A stretch of 64,000 bases of DNA, from assembly GCA_951799425.1 (NCBI GenBank), contig OX637409.1, positions 19,499,460 to 19,563,459 on the forward strand. Reading direction: 5' to 3'. Shown here in pieces: positions 27,637 to 38,222 of the stretch. The stretch's first letter is position 1. Every line of letters starts with the position of its first letter. Origin of the DNA: Ilex aquifolium. Its lineage: Eukaryota; Streptophyta; Magnoliopsida; Aquifoliales; Aquifoliaceae. The notes under the pieces are model-generated. The model saw only the letters and a program-made list of their open reading frames with translations. It ran no database searches and was not told the DNA's origin. The position numbers were made by a program, and so were the translations under genes.

Positions 27637-28872
27637 CTAGGGTCGGATTACATCATTGCCATCCATATTCTGTAGCTTGTACGCCCCGGTGCCCCCCACT
27701 GCAATCACTTTGTAGGGGTCTTCCCAATTAGGTCCGAGCTTCCCTTCGACGGGTTCCTGAGCAGCGCCTACCACCTTTCTAAGCACCAAGTCCCCCACTT
27801 TGAAATCTCTTGTTCAGACTTTCTTCTGATGCTGTCTCGACAGTTCCCCTTGATACTTGGCTAATTTTATGGACGCTAGTTCTCTTCTTTCCTCAGCCAA
27901 GTCAAGATCTTTGTCAAGCATCTGGTCGTTATTCCCCAAATCGAATGCTTGACTTCGGATGGTCGGGAGCCCAACCTCCAACGGGATGACGACCTCAACC
28001 CCGTATGTCAAGGCGAACAGCGTTTCCCCTGTTGAAGTTCTCGGCGTAGTTCTATAGGCCCATAGTACGTTGAGTAATTCCTCGGTCCATTTTCCCTTTG
28101 CCCTCTCAAGCCTTTTCTTGATTCCTGCTAACACAGTCTTGTTAGACACTTCTGCTTGTCCATTACTCTGGGGGTAGGTTGGCGTGGAATAATAGTTGCG
28201 TATTCCAAACCCTGAGCAAAATTCTCTGAAAGGACCACTGTTAAACTGAGTGCCGTTGTCCGAGATGATAGTCCTAGGAATCCCAAACCGAGTGATTATG
28301 TTCTGCCACACGAATTTCTTTGTCTCGGCGTCTCGGATGCGGCTCAAGGGCTTGGCTTCAATCCACTTAGTAAAGTAATCAGTGGCTACCAATAAGAACC
28401 TCTTGCCTAAGGGAGCCTTCGGGAGCGGACCCACGATGTCCATTCCCCACTGAGAGAACGGCCAAGGACTGGTCAGCAAATTCAGATCTCTTGCCAGCTG
28501 TCGGATCATAGGAGCAAATTTCTGACATTTGTCGCATTTTCGCACATAACTCTTCGCATCTTTCTGCATATAGGGCCACCAATACCCTTGTGTCATTGCT
28601 CGGTGCGCAAGGGATCTGCCTTCCGTGTGACTTCCACATACGCCCTCATGGATCTCGTAGAGCAGATGTTCCACCTTGTCCTCGGGGACACAAAACAGAT
28701 GGGGACCGGAGAAAGATTTTCTATACAACTGCCGGTCGGCGGATATCCAAAACCTAGGAGCCTTGAGTCTGATCTTTCTGGCTTCTTTGGCATCCTCGGG
28801 GAGCACGCCCTCCGTTAGATAGGCAACAATGGGTTCCATCCAGCCGAGAGTTGACTGTGCTTGCATAGACAA
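27637..28872 (-). pseudogene. integrase region of Tat-lineage pol
   Basis: Integrates the retrotransposon cDNA. The zinc-binding HHCC domain is visible as HEGVCGSH and KCDKCQ. The catalytic core shows the three acidic residues in WGMDIVGPLP, IISDNGTQF and PQSNGQAEVSNKT, so the D,D-35-E site is complete. A TGA at 27814-27816 cuts the frame. The same frame then continues another 58 codons, with FKVGDLVLRKV and PNWEDPYKV of the C-terminal domain, to a natural TAG at 27637-27639. The arginine usual at this point (CGA) explains the TGA by one transition. Upstream it is out of frame with the archaeal RNase H, so there is a frameshift near 28870. Confidence 0.9.
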
Positions 28873-29461
28873 TACTTGCCGGGAACCTGTCTTCTATGCT
28901 TGGCTTTTCCCGGTTTTCAACAATGATACGATGGGTTACCTCTGAAGCCAACGCCGAGGCCAGGCAGGCTAAGGCGTCGACGTGGGTGTTCTGGTCTCTT
29001 GAAATCTGGGAAACTTCCACTTTTCCCAATTTCTCTATCTTTGATTTCGCCTTCTGGCAGTACGCTTTCATCCTGTTGTCCTGGACCTCAAAGTCACCAT
29101 TGATCTGATTCACCACTAGTTGAGAGTCACAGAAGACATGTAGGTGTCTGACTCCAACCGAGTAAGCAATATCGATCCCTGCCAATAGTGCCTCATACTC
29201 GGCTTCGTTATTAGATGCTTTAAATCCCAATCTGATAGCTCGTTCTATTGTGAATCCTTCTGAACTGGCCAGTACTACCCCTACTCCTGCCCCTCTTGCG
29301 TTCGAGGACCCGTCAACATGAAGGCTCCAGCCAACATCAAAAGCGGCAATCTCCGGCGGGGGCTCGGGCGCAGAGAACTCGGCAATGAAATCAGCAAGGA
29401 CCTGGTCCTTAATTGAAGTACGAGGCTTGTACCTTATTTCGAATTCCCCAAGCTCCACAGC
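28754..29461 (-). pseudogene. second, archaeal-type RNase H (aRNH) domain
   Basis: An additional RNase H lying between the Ty3-type RNase H and integrase, a hallmark of plant Tat elements. Active-site regions are visible: HVDGSSNARGAGVGVVL (Asp), NNEAEYEALLAGI (Glu), VFCDSQLVVNQI (Asp) and NTHVDALACLAS (Asp). The reading frame is the same as that of reverse transcriptase but is separated from it by a TAG at 29462-29464, at a point where relatives have tryptophan. It loses frame near 28870 before integrase. Its presence classifies the element. Confidence 0.88.
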
Positions 29462-30892
29462 CTACTTGGCGACTCTACCTGATATGTCGGCTTTCTGAAG
29501 GATGGGCCTGAGAGGGCGATCAGTCAATACCTCTATAGTATGTGCCTGGAAATAGTGTCTGAGTTTCCTCGCCGAGACAACCAGAGCAAGAACTAACTTT
29601 TCCATCGGCAGGTATCTTGTCTCGGTATCGAGCAGGGTCTTACTCACAAAATAGACGGGCCTTTGTGCCCTTTCACACTCCCTTACCAAAGCACCACTGA
29701 CAGCTTCCTCCGAGACAGACAAGTAGAGGTACAACGTTTCCCCTGCCCTCGGGACGGACAGGGTCGGAGGACACTTCAGATATTCTTTAATTCCTTCCAA
29801 TGCCCGGCCACATTCCTCGTCCCAGACCCCTTTTGCCGCCCCCTTTAGCTTGGCAAAAAATGAATTGCACCTATCAGAGGATTTGGAAATAAACCGATGA
29901 AGGGCGGCAAGCATACCGGTCAGCTTCTGGACATCTTTGATAGTCCTGGGCGCTTGGACGTTCTGGACCGCCTGAATCTGCTCGGGATTAGCCTCAATGC
30001 CCCTATGGGTCACCAAGTACCCCAAAAACTTCCCCGAGCTCACTCCGAATGCACACTTCGATGCGTTAAGCTTTAAGCCGTAGCGTCGGAGTATGGCGAA
30101 TGTAGTGCCGAGATCAGTCAGATGATCGGCGCTCTCCTTACTCTTCACCAGCATATCATCGATGTACACCTCCATGGTGACGCTGAGAAGATGCTTGAAC
30201 ATCTTGTTCATTAACCGCTGGTAGGTAGCACCGTCGTTTTTCAATCCAAACGGCATCACCGTGTAGCAATAGATTCCTCGGGGTGTAATGAAGACTGTCT
30301 TCTCTTGATCCGACTCCTCCAGAGCGATTTGGTGATAGCCAGCCCGAGCATCCATGAAGGTGATGCGTTTGTGACCCGCGGTTGCATCCACTACCTGATC
30401 AACTTTGGGAAGTGGGTACCCATCCTTGGGGCACGCCTTATTTAAGTCGGTGAAATCCACGCAAACCCGCCACTTGCCTTCCTTCTTTTTGGCGCACACC
30501 GTGTTAGACAGCCACTCGGGGAACTGGACCTCCCGAATGGTACCTGCCTCTAGCAATTTATCCACCTCTTCGTCCACGGCTTTTGCGTGATGCGGGGCCG
30601 TCCTGCGCGCCTTCTGCTTCACCGGCTTGAAATTCGGATTAGCATGCAGCCGATGGGTCATGACCTCGGGGCTGACCTCTGTCATCTCGGCATGAGTCCA
30701 GGCGAAGACATCGGCATTTCGGCGCAGGAAAGAAGTCATCTCCGCCCTCTCGGCATCATCCAATGAGGACCCTATAAAGAAGTACCTCCCTTCATCATCG
30801 GGACTCAAAAGGATTTTGAGCAGCGATTCGGTGGAACGGTCGGCTGGTTCTACTACGGGCTCGTCTACCCCAGGCCGACCAAACTGTGATTG
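29462..30892 (-). pseudogene. reverse transcriptase and Ty3-type RNase H
   Basis: Copies the element RNA to DNA. The RT motifs appear in order: FKPVKQKARR, WRVCVDFTDLNKACPKD, ITFMDARAGYHQI (first catalytic Asp), VMPFGLKNDGATYQRLM and the active-site YIDDMLVKS. These are followed by the thumb and connection and a degenerate RNase H (RPVYFVSKTLL, KLVLALVVSARKLRHYF, LTDRPL). The frame is open from 30892 to the TAG at 29462-29464. Upstream it continues the gag-protease frame after the TAG at 30893-30895, so gag-pro-pol was a single open frame before the stops arose. Confidence 0.92.
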
Positions 30893-33126
30893 CTATTTGG
30901 CTACAACCTCCTCGGGATCACGGTCTCTCAGGCGGGCACCAAGCCCTGTCTTCATCGCGGCGTAGAAACAGTTTTTTGCTGCCAACTGGTCACCACGGAT
31001 TTCCATGATGCCGCGCGGGGTGGGGAATTTCATTTTTTGATGATAGCTGGAGTGGACTGCTTTCATGGCATGCAGCCACGTCCTCCCCATTATGGCATTG
31101 TACGAGGAGTCAGAGTCTATTACCAAAAACTCCACCGGGATTGAGACGATTGCCGCCCGAACCGTCAAAGTGATCTTGCCGAGTGGAAGAGCACTCGACC
31201 TGTTAAAACCAATGAGGGGTGTCTGGACGGGCTTCAAGTTCTCCCGTGCCAGACCCAACTTTCGGAAGAGGTCGTCATACATTACTTCGGATGAGCTCCC
31301 GGAATCTACTAGGATCCTACTTACATCACTTTTGTCGATCGGCAAAGTGATCACGAGAGCATCATCATGCGGCAGGGCCACTCCCCCTAAGTCAGCGTCG
31401 GAGAAGCTGATAACCTCGTGATCCCGCCGGGGCCTCTTGGAGGATTGCCCTTCCCACTCACCTTCTTCAACCTTCAACGCTTGGGAAACCCTCTGGCGCT
31501 CAGCCCGGAGGACGTTATACGTCAGCCTTTCAACTGTGCAGGCATGTATAACGTTAATTATAGGAACAACCTCTCGAGGCGACTCCGCCCTCTCCTCGAC
31601 TGCCCTCCGACGGGGCCTCTGGTCAATGAACTCCCCGAGGTGGCCATCCCAGACCAATTGCTCGAGGAAGGCCTTGTACGCCTTGCAGTCCTTAGTCATA
31701 TGGCCAAAATTCCTATGGTAGGAACATCTGGCTACTGAGTCCCTCGTGGTCGGGTCTCTTAACATCTTTGGGGGCCATCTAAAATAAGATTGATACCTTA
31801 TCTTTCTCAACATCCTGTAAATCAGTTCTTTAAAAACCGTGTTCACCCCTTGGAAGGACAAGCGGTTTGGTGGCAAAGTGGGTGCACTCCTCCGAGATGG
31901 CTGTTCTCTCTCTCTTTTCCTTGGCTCCGGGGCCCTGTTTTCAGGAACAGTGGTCTCTTCCTCAACTCGCGCGTACTTGTTTATGCGCGCCATCAGGTCC
32001 TTCATATCCTCAGGAACCTTCTTAGTAAGATACCTGTATAGGCCGGTGTCCCGGGACAACCCCAGCCTAAAAGACGCTGCGGCCATTGCTTCCGAGCACG
32101 CGTCCACCTCATTAACCTCCTCCCAGTACCGTATTGCATACTATCGGAGGGATTCCCCGTTTTTCCGCCGAAGTGTCAACAAGGCGCCAATGTCTTTCGG
32201 CCTTCTAGTGCTGGTGATGAACTGCGCCTTGAAGAGCTCGGCCATTTGCCTCCAAGACTTGATGCTCTCCGGGGCCAAACTCTCGTACCACTTCATAGCG
32301 GTATCTCCCAGGCTCATGGGGAAAACTCGGCATAACACCCCCTGGTCGGTGTCATAAATTGACATTAGCTGCTTGTAATGCCGAAGGTGACTCTCAGGAT
32401 CGGTCCTCCCATCATACACCTTGAATCGGGGGACAACGAACCTCTTAGGCATTTCGGTTTCCCTGATTGACCGCACAAAAGGAGAAGAGACCTGCTCATC
32501 ATCTCCCCTGGGCTGCGGTTCTCGGCGCCTGTCGTCAGGGTGCTCGCGGGGGTATCTAGCCTCCCTTGGCCCCCTTGCGGTAGACTCTGTCTGAGATCCC
32601 GTAGACACGGCATCCCGGAAAATCCCACGGCGAAGGTCCCACCACGAAAGGCTTGTACCGCGGCGATCTTCCCTGGACCCTTCGGCGGGCGCATGCTTCC
32701 CCCAATCTCGTGGATTTGTCTATCGGCTGAGTGGCCACGCCGATTCCTCTCGGGGGTGTCAGGCCTCCCCCTCCTGTACTCCCCTCGGCTAGGACTTCGA
32801 CTCTCTGGTTCTCGGGTATGCCAGCTGGCAGTTGCCGACCGTTCGAACTCTCTGAGCCTATGCTGCACCTTTGCGTTGTCTTTTTCAAGTTCCTTGATGT
32901 GTTTCTCCATATGCTTCTCCCCCATCTCCACGATGTCACGAGCTGAGGGGCCTTGCCCCCTGGACCCTGATCCACAGGATATGTTCGCTGTGAAGAACGC
33001 CCCACCCCAGCCGAGTGACCCACTGGGTCTAATTCCGTAACCATCGGGAGGCAGGTAGCCTCCATGTTTCTCATGCGTAAATTCCCTACCCCCTCTCCTT
33101 GGGATCGTGTGTTCACCATGACGCAA
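30893..33126 (-). pseudogene. gag and aspartic protease of Tat element
   Basis: Gag packages the RNA and the protease cuts the polyprotein. The N-terminal part (33126 to about 32.6 kb) is Arg/Ser/Pro-rich with a short coiled coil (EKHMEKHIKELEKDN). It lies in another frame from the rest, so a frameshift sits near 32.62 kb. The gag core follows (FKVYDGRTDPESHLRHY, FPMSLGDTAMKWYESL, FKAQFITSTRRPKDI). A TAG at 32141-32143 replaces a residue just before YAIRYWEEVNE. Further on are a CCHC-like knuckle CSYHRNFGHMTKDC, the protease motif ILVDSGSSSEVM, and NAIMGRTWLH. The frame ends at the TAG at 30893-30895, after which RT continues in the same frame. Confidence 0.88.
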
Positions 33127-33150
33127 CCGCTACAAGGGAAATGTTGTATG

Positions 33151-33168
33151 TTCCCACAGACGGCGCCA
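33151..33168 (-). promoter_or_regulatory. primer-binding site of inner Ty3/gypsy element
   Basis: On the minus strand it reads TGGCGCCGTCTGTGGGAA, beginning three bases inside the 5' LTR. TGG matches the CCA end of a tRNA and the TGGCGCC start is common in plant Ty3/gypsy elements. I cannot assign the tRNA with certainty. Confidence 0.85.
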
Positions 33169-33171
33169 AAT

Positions 33172-33954
33172 TGCACGGGATATTTCCTGCAATCAATGTG
33201 AGATAGCGATCGAACTATTGACGAACCCTGAAACAACCACAAGGTTAGGAAAAAAAGGGAGCCAGGCGCACGCCCGACTTATCCCCTCCGAAGCTTAAGT
33301 CAGTAAGGGTGGGAGGATGAAGCTCTATTGAATGTGTTCTGATTCGAGTTTGCGTACCTTTGTTCATTTTTCTGAGGGATATTTATACCTGGACTCGTAA
33401 TGATTGCTCTGACACAGAGGTCATCTCAGCATTTAATGCCCTTCTCAATTATCCATGCGCAATGAGTGATTCCCACCTGGATTCCCGTGTCATTAATGCT
33501 CGGGGGACGGAACTAGTCCTCGGAGCCACGCCGAGGACGTCCAGCTATCTCCGAGTACTTGAGTGCCTATGAACGGCGTCTGACACCTACTCCCGAGTAG
33601 TCGGCGTCTAGGGGGCCAGCACCCCCTACTTTTGTTCTCGGCGTCTTAGCCATTAATGCATCCACTCATGACTGTCAGTTTGGGTCTTCGAGGGTGCAGA
33701 GGCTCATTAAATGCTCTGTCTAAGTCACTCACGTCTCCATAAATGCTGGGTCACATCGCATTAATTGCTGGTGTCAGAAGTTTATACTCGGCTCCACGAA
33801 ACCACGCTCCTTCGTCGGCTCTCCTCCTCGTTGTCGGCACTGGCTCATTGCTCGGAGTCGGCTCCAATCCTCGGCATCGGCTCCACGGCTCCATAACGGC
33901 TACACCTGTACACTTGTCGCCTTGGGGTCTGCTGAGCCGCCTTGAGTCCCTCCA
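33172..33954 (-). repeat. 5' LTR of inner Ty3/gypsy element
   Basis: 783 bp, same length as the left copy. Differences are almost all transitions. It contains 'gggatatttatacctgga', a TATA-like stretch. It ends CTCCA at 33954, followed by the target duplication GTTGG. Confidence 0.93.
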
Positions 33955-33959
33955 GTTGG

Positions 33960-34227
33960 GTTTGGGCAATGATGTCGACCAGCCCTTGAAGAATATAGAT
34001 ACTCGAATAAGAGCTGAGTAGAAACATTGGCCTTTGTTCAGTGCACTTGAGGTGTTTGATATAATGCATAATTGAAAAGTCCTCTGAGAACTGGTTATAA
34101 TTTCTACTTTTTCTAGAATGGTAACCATCTGTGTGGGGAACCATGCAATGAAGCCTTGAAGAATTTGTGTGATGGCTCATCCACCTCTTGACGGTAAACC
34201 AATCACCAGTGATGCACAAGGATTAGA
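33960..34227. other. outer element internal sequence, right of inner insertion
   Basis: It continues the outer element after the GTTGG duplication. The reverse strand is open for 90 to 120 codons here, but I recognise no domain in it. Confidence 0.4.
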
Positions 34228-34232
34228 CTTAC

Positions 34233-35254
34233 TGTAAGAGGTAAAAAATGAGAATACCTCCTACTGGAATGATAGATTGTTAATTCAGATAGTGTTTCTC
34301 TGAATTTGGCCTCCTATTTTCCTTCCTACAAAACGAACAAACTGCCTAAGATCGAAGTGCTTCGATCGAAGGCACTCCAATGCTTAAGTCAGTAATGAAA
34401 TTCAATAAGATGCAAGAAGACTGAGAGATTTCAGCGTACCTTTCACCCAGACTCATTGTTCATTTTATAGGCTGTTACCTCATTAGGGTTTCCGAGGTTT
34501 TGGGTTCAAGGTGGCACACCTTCCTTTCATTCAGTGATTCAGTTTGGGAAGTCGCTGATATTTCTCCACCAATTCCTTCTAATCTCTACAATTTCGTTGA
34601 TTTGCTTATCTGAAAGTCGAAGTTGTAGGCGCATCTCTATCTTTATGTATATCTTTTCAAACAGCTCGGCTATAATGATAAACGAACACCTTCAATGTTT
34701 GCCGAACTAATTGATCAACTCGGCTTGGTACAAGCTGAGCTCTTCAAGTATTTTACCGAACTCATTAGTCAGTTCGGCTAGGTTCATCTGATTTGAGCAG
34801 GTGATGTCTTCGTCACGTGCCCCTTCTTGTCAACCTCACGTGGGTTCATTTAATACCATTTAATGTCATTACACGTGTAACAATGGGAGCCATCCCCTTA
34901 GAGATTAGAAGGAATTGCTGGAGAAATATCAGCGACTTCCCAAACTGAATCACTGAATGAAAGGAAGGTGTGCCACCTTGAACCCAAAACCTCGGAAACC
35001 CTAATGAGGTAACAGCCTATAAAATGAACAATGAGCCTGGGTGAAAGGTACGCTGAAATCTCCCAGTCTTCTTGTATCTTATTGAATTCCATTACTGACT
35101 TAAGCATCGGAGTGCCTTCGATCGAAGCACTTCGATCTTAGGCAGTTTGTTCGTTTTGCAGGAAGGAAAATAGGAGGCCAAATTCAGAGAAACACTATCT
35201 GAATTAACAATCTATCATTCCAGTAGGAGGTATTCTCATTTTTTACCTCTTACA
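34233..35254. mobile_element. 1.02-kb LTR-like foldback element
   Basis: It begins TGTAAGAGGTAAAAAATGAG and ends with the exact inverse, CTCATTTTTTACCTCTTACA, so both ends are TG/CA. Flanks are CTTAC (34228-34232) and CTGAC (35255-35259), four of five bases alike, as expected of a retrotransposon target site. Arms at 34233-34588 and 34900-35254 are inverted copies of each other at about 97% by eye. They contain the LTR-like phrase 'atgcttaagtcagtaatg' and 'tgttcattttataggctgtt'. The 311-bp spacer is unrelated. It could be two LTR pieces fused head to head or a solo LTR of an unusual palindromic family. Confidence 0.75.
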
Positions 35255-35655
35255 CTGACCATCTCCCAAGGAGTGGCTGCCCACTTAAGAAGCTTGGATT
35301 CAACTAGCCATGCCGATCGAAGACCCCTCCTAGATTGCTTGAGGAAGTCTATAGTTATTGGTAGGTGCCCAAAGGGAACTGGAATTCTTTCCTCGACACC
35401 GAGTAAAAGCTAAAGTCTGTAAAATTCCATGGCATGTCCATTATGTGTATACCATTTCTTTATGGTGGGACTTTGCAAGATTGAATTAGTTTGTAGCAAA
35501 GACTGAGTACCATGGACATAAGAAAATTGAGTCCGAGACAAATCCGAAGGTAAGAGAATGCACGAATAATAACAAGGACTGAGTAGTGCTCACGGACTGG
35601 AGATAAGAAGATTTTGAGGACACACTTTCTTTGTTTTTCACAGACGGCGCCAAAT
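35255..35655 (-). other. 5' leader of outer element with primer-binding site
   Basis: Non-coding. At 35638-35652 the minus strand reads TGGCGCCGTCTGTGA, directly inside the right LTR and nearly the same primer site as in the inner element. Confidence 0.7.
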
Positions 35656-36112
35656 TGTGTAGGCAAAGATTCGCACAATCACTAAAATACTGAAGGTGTG
35701 TCCCTAATTTTCGAGTATTATCCAATTCATGAGCTGCAAAATCAGAGAGAGGTTAGAGGGACCACGACGTTGAGCCAAGGGAGGCCCCTCAGATGCCTAA
35801 GTCAGTATTGCGACCAATACGTAAATAGACTAGTGTATAAAACTAGAAAAATGAACAAAAGGTTGTGTGTGGAGCATGGAGTCGAGGTGCTCATACTTCA
35901 GGCCTCCATACCTTTGGGTCTTCACCCATCTTTATCGAGAAAGTGAAGAGCTACTTACTGTGAAGATGTCATACTCCTTGAGTTGATACCTTCTTGAGAT
36001 ATGTGTCTCTGCAGGTATTAAAAATTGTGCTCGACTCCAATTGTCAATCAACAAGGCTGTCAGCTCTGAGTTGTCTTGAGAAGATAAATCTTGGGTCTTT
36101 ATTATGATATAC
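35656..36112 (-). repeat. 5' LTR of outer element, truncated
   Basis: It starts TGTGTAGGCAAAGATTCGC and follows the left LTR closely from 'ctaaaatactgaagg' to 'cttgggtctttattat'. It then breaks off at 36112, about 50 bp short of the left copy's end. Confidence 0.75.
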
Positions 36113-36262
36113 CCAGGGCCGGGCCAATAGTATGAAAAAAAAAGCATGGGTTTTAGGCTCCAAATTTTTAAAAGGCCCCATAAATTTAGATCGACAAAAA
36201 CTAACTAAAAATATTTGATTTTTTTAAAAGGATAAAGTTGAATATGTGTTATAATGTTTTTA
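36113..36262. mobile_element. hAT-like terminus fragment
   Basis: Starts 'cagggccgggccaatag' and continues with a poly-A stretch and 'ggctccaaatttttaaaagg'. Such GC-rich starts are common at plant hAT ends. No matching right end was found, so this is a fragment at best. Confidence 0.3.
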
Positions 36263-36516
36263 GGGAAAGTCTATGGTACTGAAAACTGCTAGTTATTATT
36301 TTTTATAATAAAGTTATAACTTTGATAGGATAATTTATAATTACTCAAGAGAAGGTTATGATCGATTACAACACTCATAATCGATTATGAATTTTTTGTA
36401 TCGATCTCAATCTTCTATGATCGATTATGTCAATTAAAATTATAACTTACATCCCAAAAAAATATAATATAATTTTAAAATATTATAATTTTCGGTACGA
36501 TACGCTACCCTTTCAC
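36263..36516. mobile_element. Mutator-type MITE, 254 bp
   Basis: The left end is GGGAAAGTCTATGGTACTG. The right end, reverse-complemented, is GTGAAAGGGTAGCGTATCG followed by TACCG. The flanks ATGTTTTTA (36254-36262) and TTGTTTTTA (36517-36525) agree in eight of nine bases. The interior has inverted 'gatcgattatg' motifs as in the 326-bp MITE. It is more diverged and so probably older. Confidence 0.72.
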
Positions 36517-36525
36517 TTGTTTTTA

Positions 36526-38222
36526 TTATAAAGTACAAACTCAATGCAGTATTTTCTCTTTCGTTATGCTCAAGAAAGTACCCAATGAAGCGTTGACACA
36601 GTTTTTTAAGCCCAACACATGTAACTGATTCATTAAAGTCTTTCTTTAATGATTTAATCAAATCTTCACTCAATCAACCAAATTACTCCACAACCACAAG
36701 CCAATCAAACAAATTAGAAGACCAATTTACACACTCAACCCTCCAAAATATCTCCCTTGTTCAACAGGGCATATATGTCATTTCATCATATAAGACTTAC
36801 CCATTAAGCCTTTTTCTAATTTAGTCAAATCACTCCATCACCAACTCACCCCCAGAAACAAAAATCAAGAAACCGACATAAACTTACTTATCACTGACAT
36901 TTCCTCAAATTAGAAGACCAAATTACCCACTCAACCATCCAAAATAATACCCCTCTCAAAAGGGTATATTTGTCATTTCATAAAAAGACTTGTAAACAAT
37001 TTTAAAAACTGTTGAAAGTTTGGGACACCTATTGTTTCTTTGATTGATATTAGGGTTCAGATCAAAAAAAAAAAAATTAATATTGGGATTAATTATTTTT
37101 TATTCCCTCATGATTTTGACTATAAACACTTTACCTATCTGACGTTTAAAATTATGTACATTATCTCCTTATAATTATGTACTAAAGTGAAATAATTGAT
37201 ACCGTAAACAAAATTAAAAAATTATCATAATACCCACATTTTAAAATCAGATTTTTTGTCTGATTTACTTTTGACCATAAAACTAATGGAATATGATAAC
37301 AAACCAAATACATTTCAATCAAACATTTCGAGTCTCTTTTTTCTCCCAAGTGAGGTTTTGATCCAGGGTCGAAAATCACTTATATTTTTCTTACATATTT
37401 TTTTTATTTGAGACCGATGCCCTACCTATTTGAGTATTATTATTATTATTTTTATTTTGGGAGGGGGAGGGGGAGGGGAACTTGAACCCTTGACTTATTT
37501 GAGTATTATACCACATATTATAAAACGAATTTTAGGCACTTAGATAATATTTTTTTTGGAGGAAAACAATGAAAACAAAACCCAAAACATAGACAATATT
37601 TTTCTTGGAGGAAAACATAAAAAAAAAACCCACGACATAATTTCAACGTGCGGAGCAAACTCTCTAACTTAAATGATAAAAGTAACAAGTTTACTTTAGT
37701 ATATAATTACAATGAAATAATGTGCATAATTTTAATCGTCAAATAGATAAGGTGTTTTTAACCAAAATTACATAAAAATAAAAAAATAATTAATCCTTGA
37801 TATTAATTTGGAATTTAAAATTTAATAAAAAATTAGATAAACATAGTAAGAATGTTTCATTTTCATGCCAAATTTTTTGACTTTACAGCCACAGCCACAG
37901 CCACAGAAACCAACCCAGGCTCAAGCTAACCACACACTTATCACTCACACTTCCCCAATTTAGAAGACCAAATTACCCACTCAACCCTCCAAAATTACAC
38001 CCCTATTCAAAAGGATATATTTGTCATTTCACAAAAGACTTGTTAAATAATTTATGGCAACCCCATTAATATCTTTCTCTCCACCCCATCAATCACTGCC
38101 ACTGTTCATACTGCATCTATAAAACACTATAAATAATATCACCTTGAATCTTACATCTAAGTCCCCAGATCTCTCAACAACCAAGAACCCAAGAGAGAGA
38201 AACAAGAAGTTTAGAGAGAGAG
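36526..38222. promoter_or_regulatory. tetraspanin upstream region with triplicated fragment
   Basis: A fragment of about 100-120 bp containing 'tagaagaccaaattaccc', 'actcaaccctccaaaat' and 'atatttgtcatttca' occurs at about 36712-36800, 36865-36990 and 37930-38050. The last copy lies about 170 bp upstream of the tetraspanin start codon and probably within its promoter. CT/GA-rich leader sequence lies at 38190-38222. The rest is AT-rich and gene-free. Confidence 0.6.

Larger units (their letters stand above)
23590..33954 (-). mobile_element. Ty3/gypsy retrotransposon, Tat lineage (Retand-like), 10.4 kb
   Basis: A complete structure flanked by GTTGG at 23585-23589 and 33955-33959. It has 783-bp LTRs beginning TG and ending CA, a primer-binding site, gag, protease, reverse transcriptase, RNase H, a second archaeal-type RNase H, integrase, an antisense ORF and a purine tract. 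The extra RNase H between pol RNase H and integrase, together with an antisense ORF near the 3' LTR, marks the non-chromoviral Tat lineage. I count about 15 differences between the LTRs (near 2%), so insertion was fairly recent. The coding frame carries one frameshift in gag, one before integrase, and several stops, so this copy is not autonomous. Confidence 0.93.
20830..36112 (-). mobile_element. outer, non-coding LTR retrotransposon (interrupted)
   Basis: Two matching LTRs lie in the same orientation at about 20830-21305 and 35656-36112. Next to the right LTR is a primer-binding site, and next to the left LTR a purine tract on the minus strand, so the element is transcribed right to left. 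Without its two insertions (23590-33954 and 34233-35254) the internal region is only about 3 kb and shows no gag or pol similarity, as in large retrotransposon derivatives (LARDs) moved in trans. Its primer site matches that of the inner element. The left LTR's outer end has diverged and the right LTR stops at 36112 in a different TE sequence, so no target duplication can be read. Confidence 0.72.
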
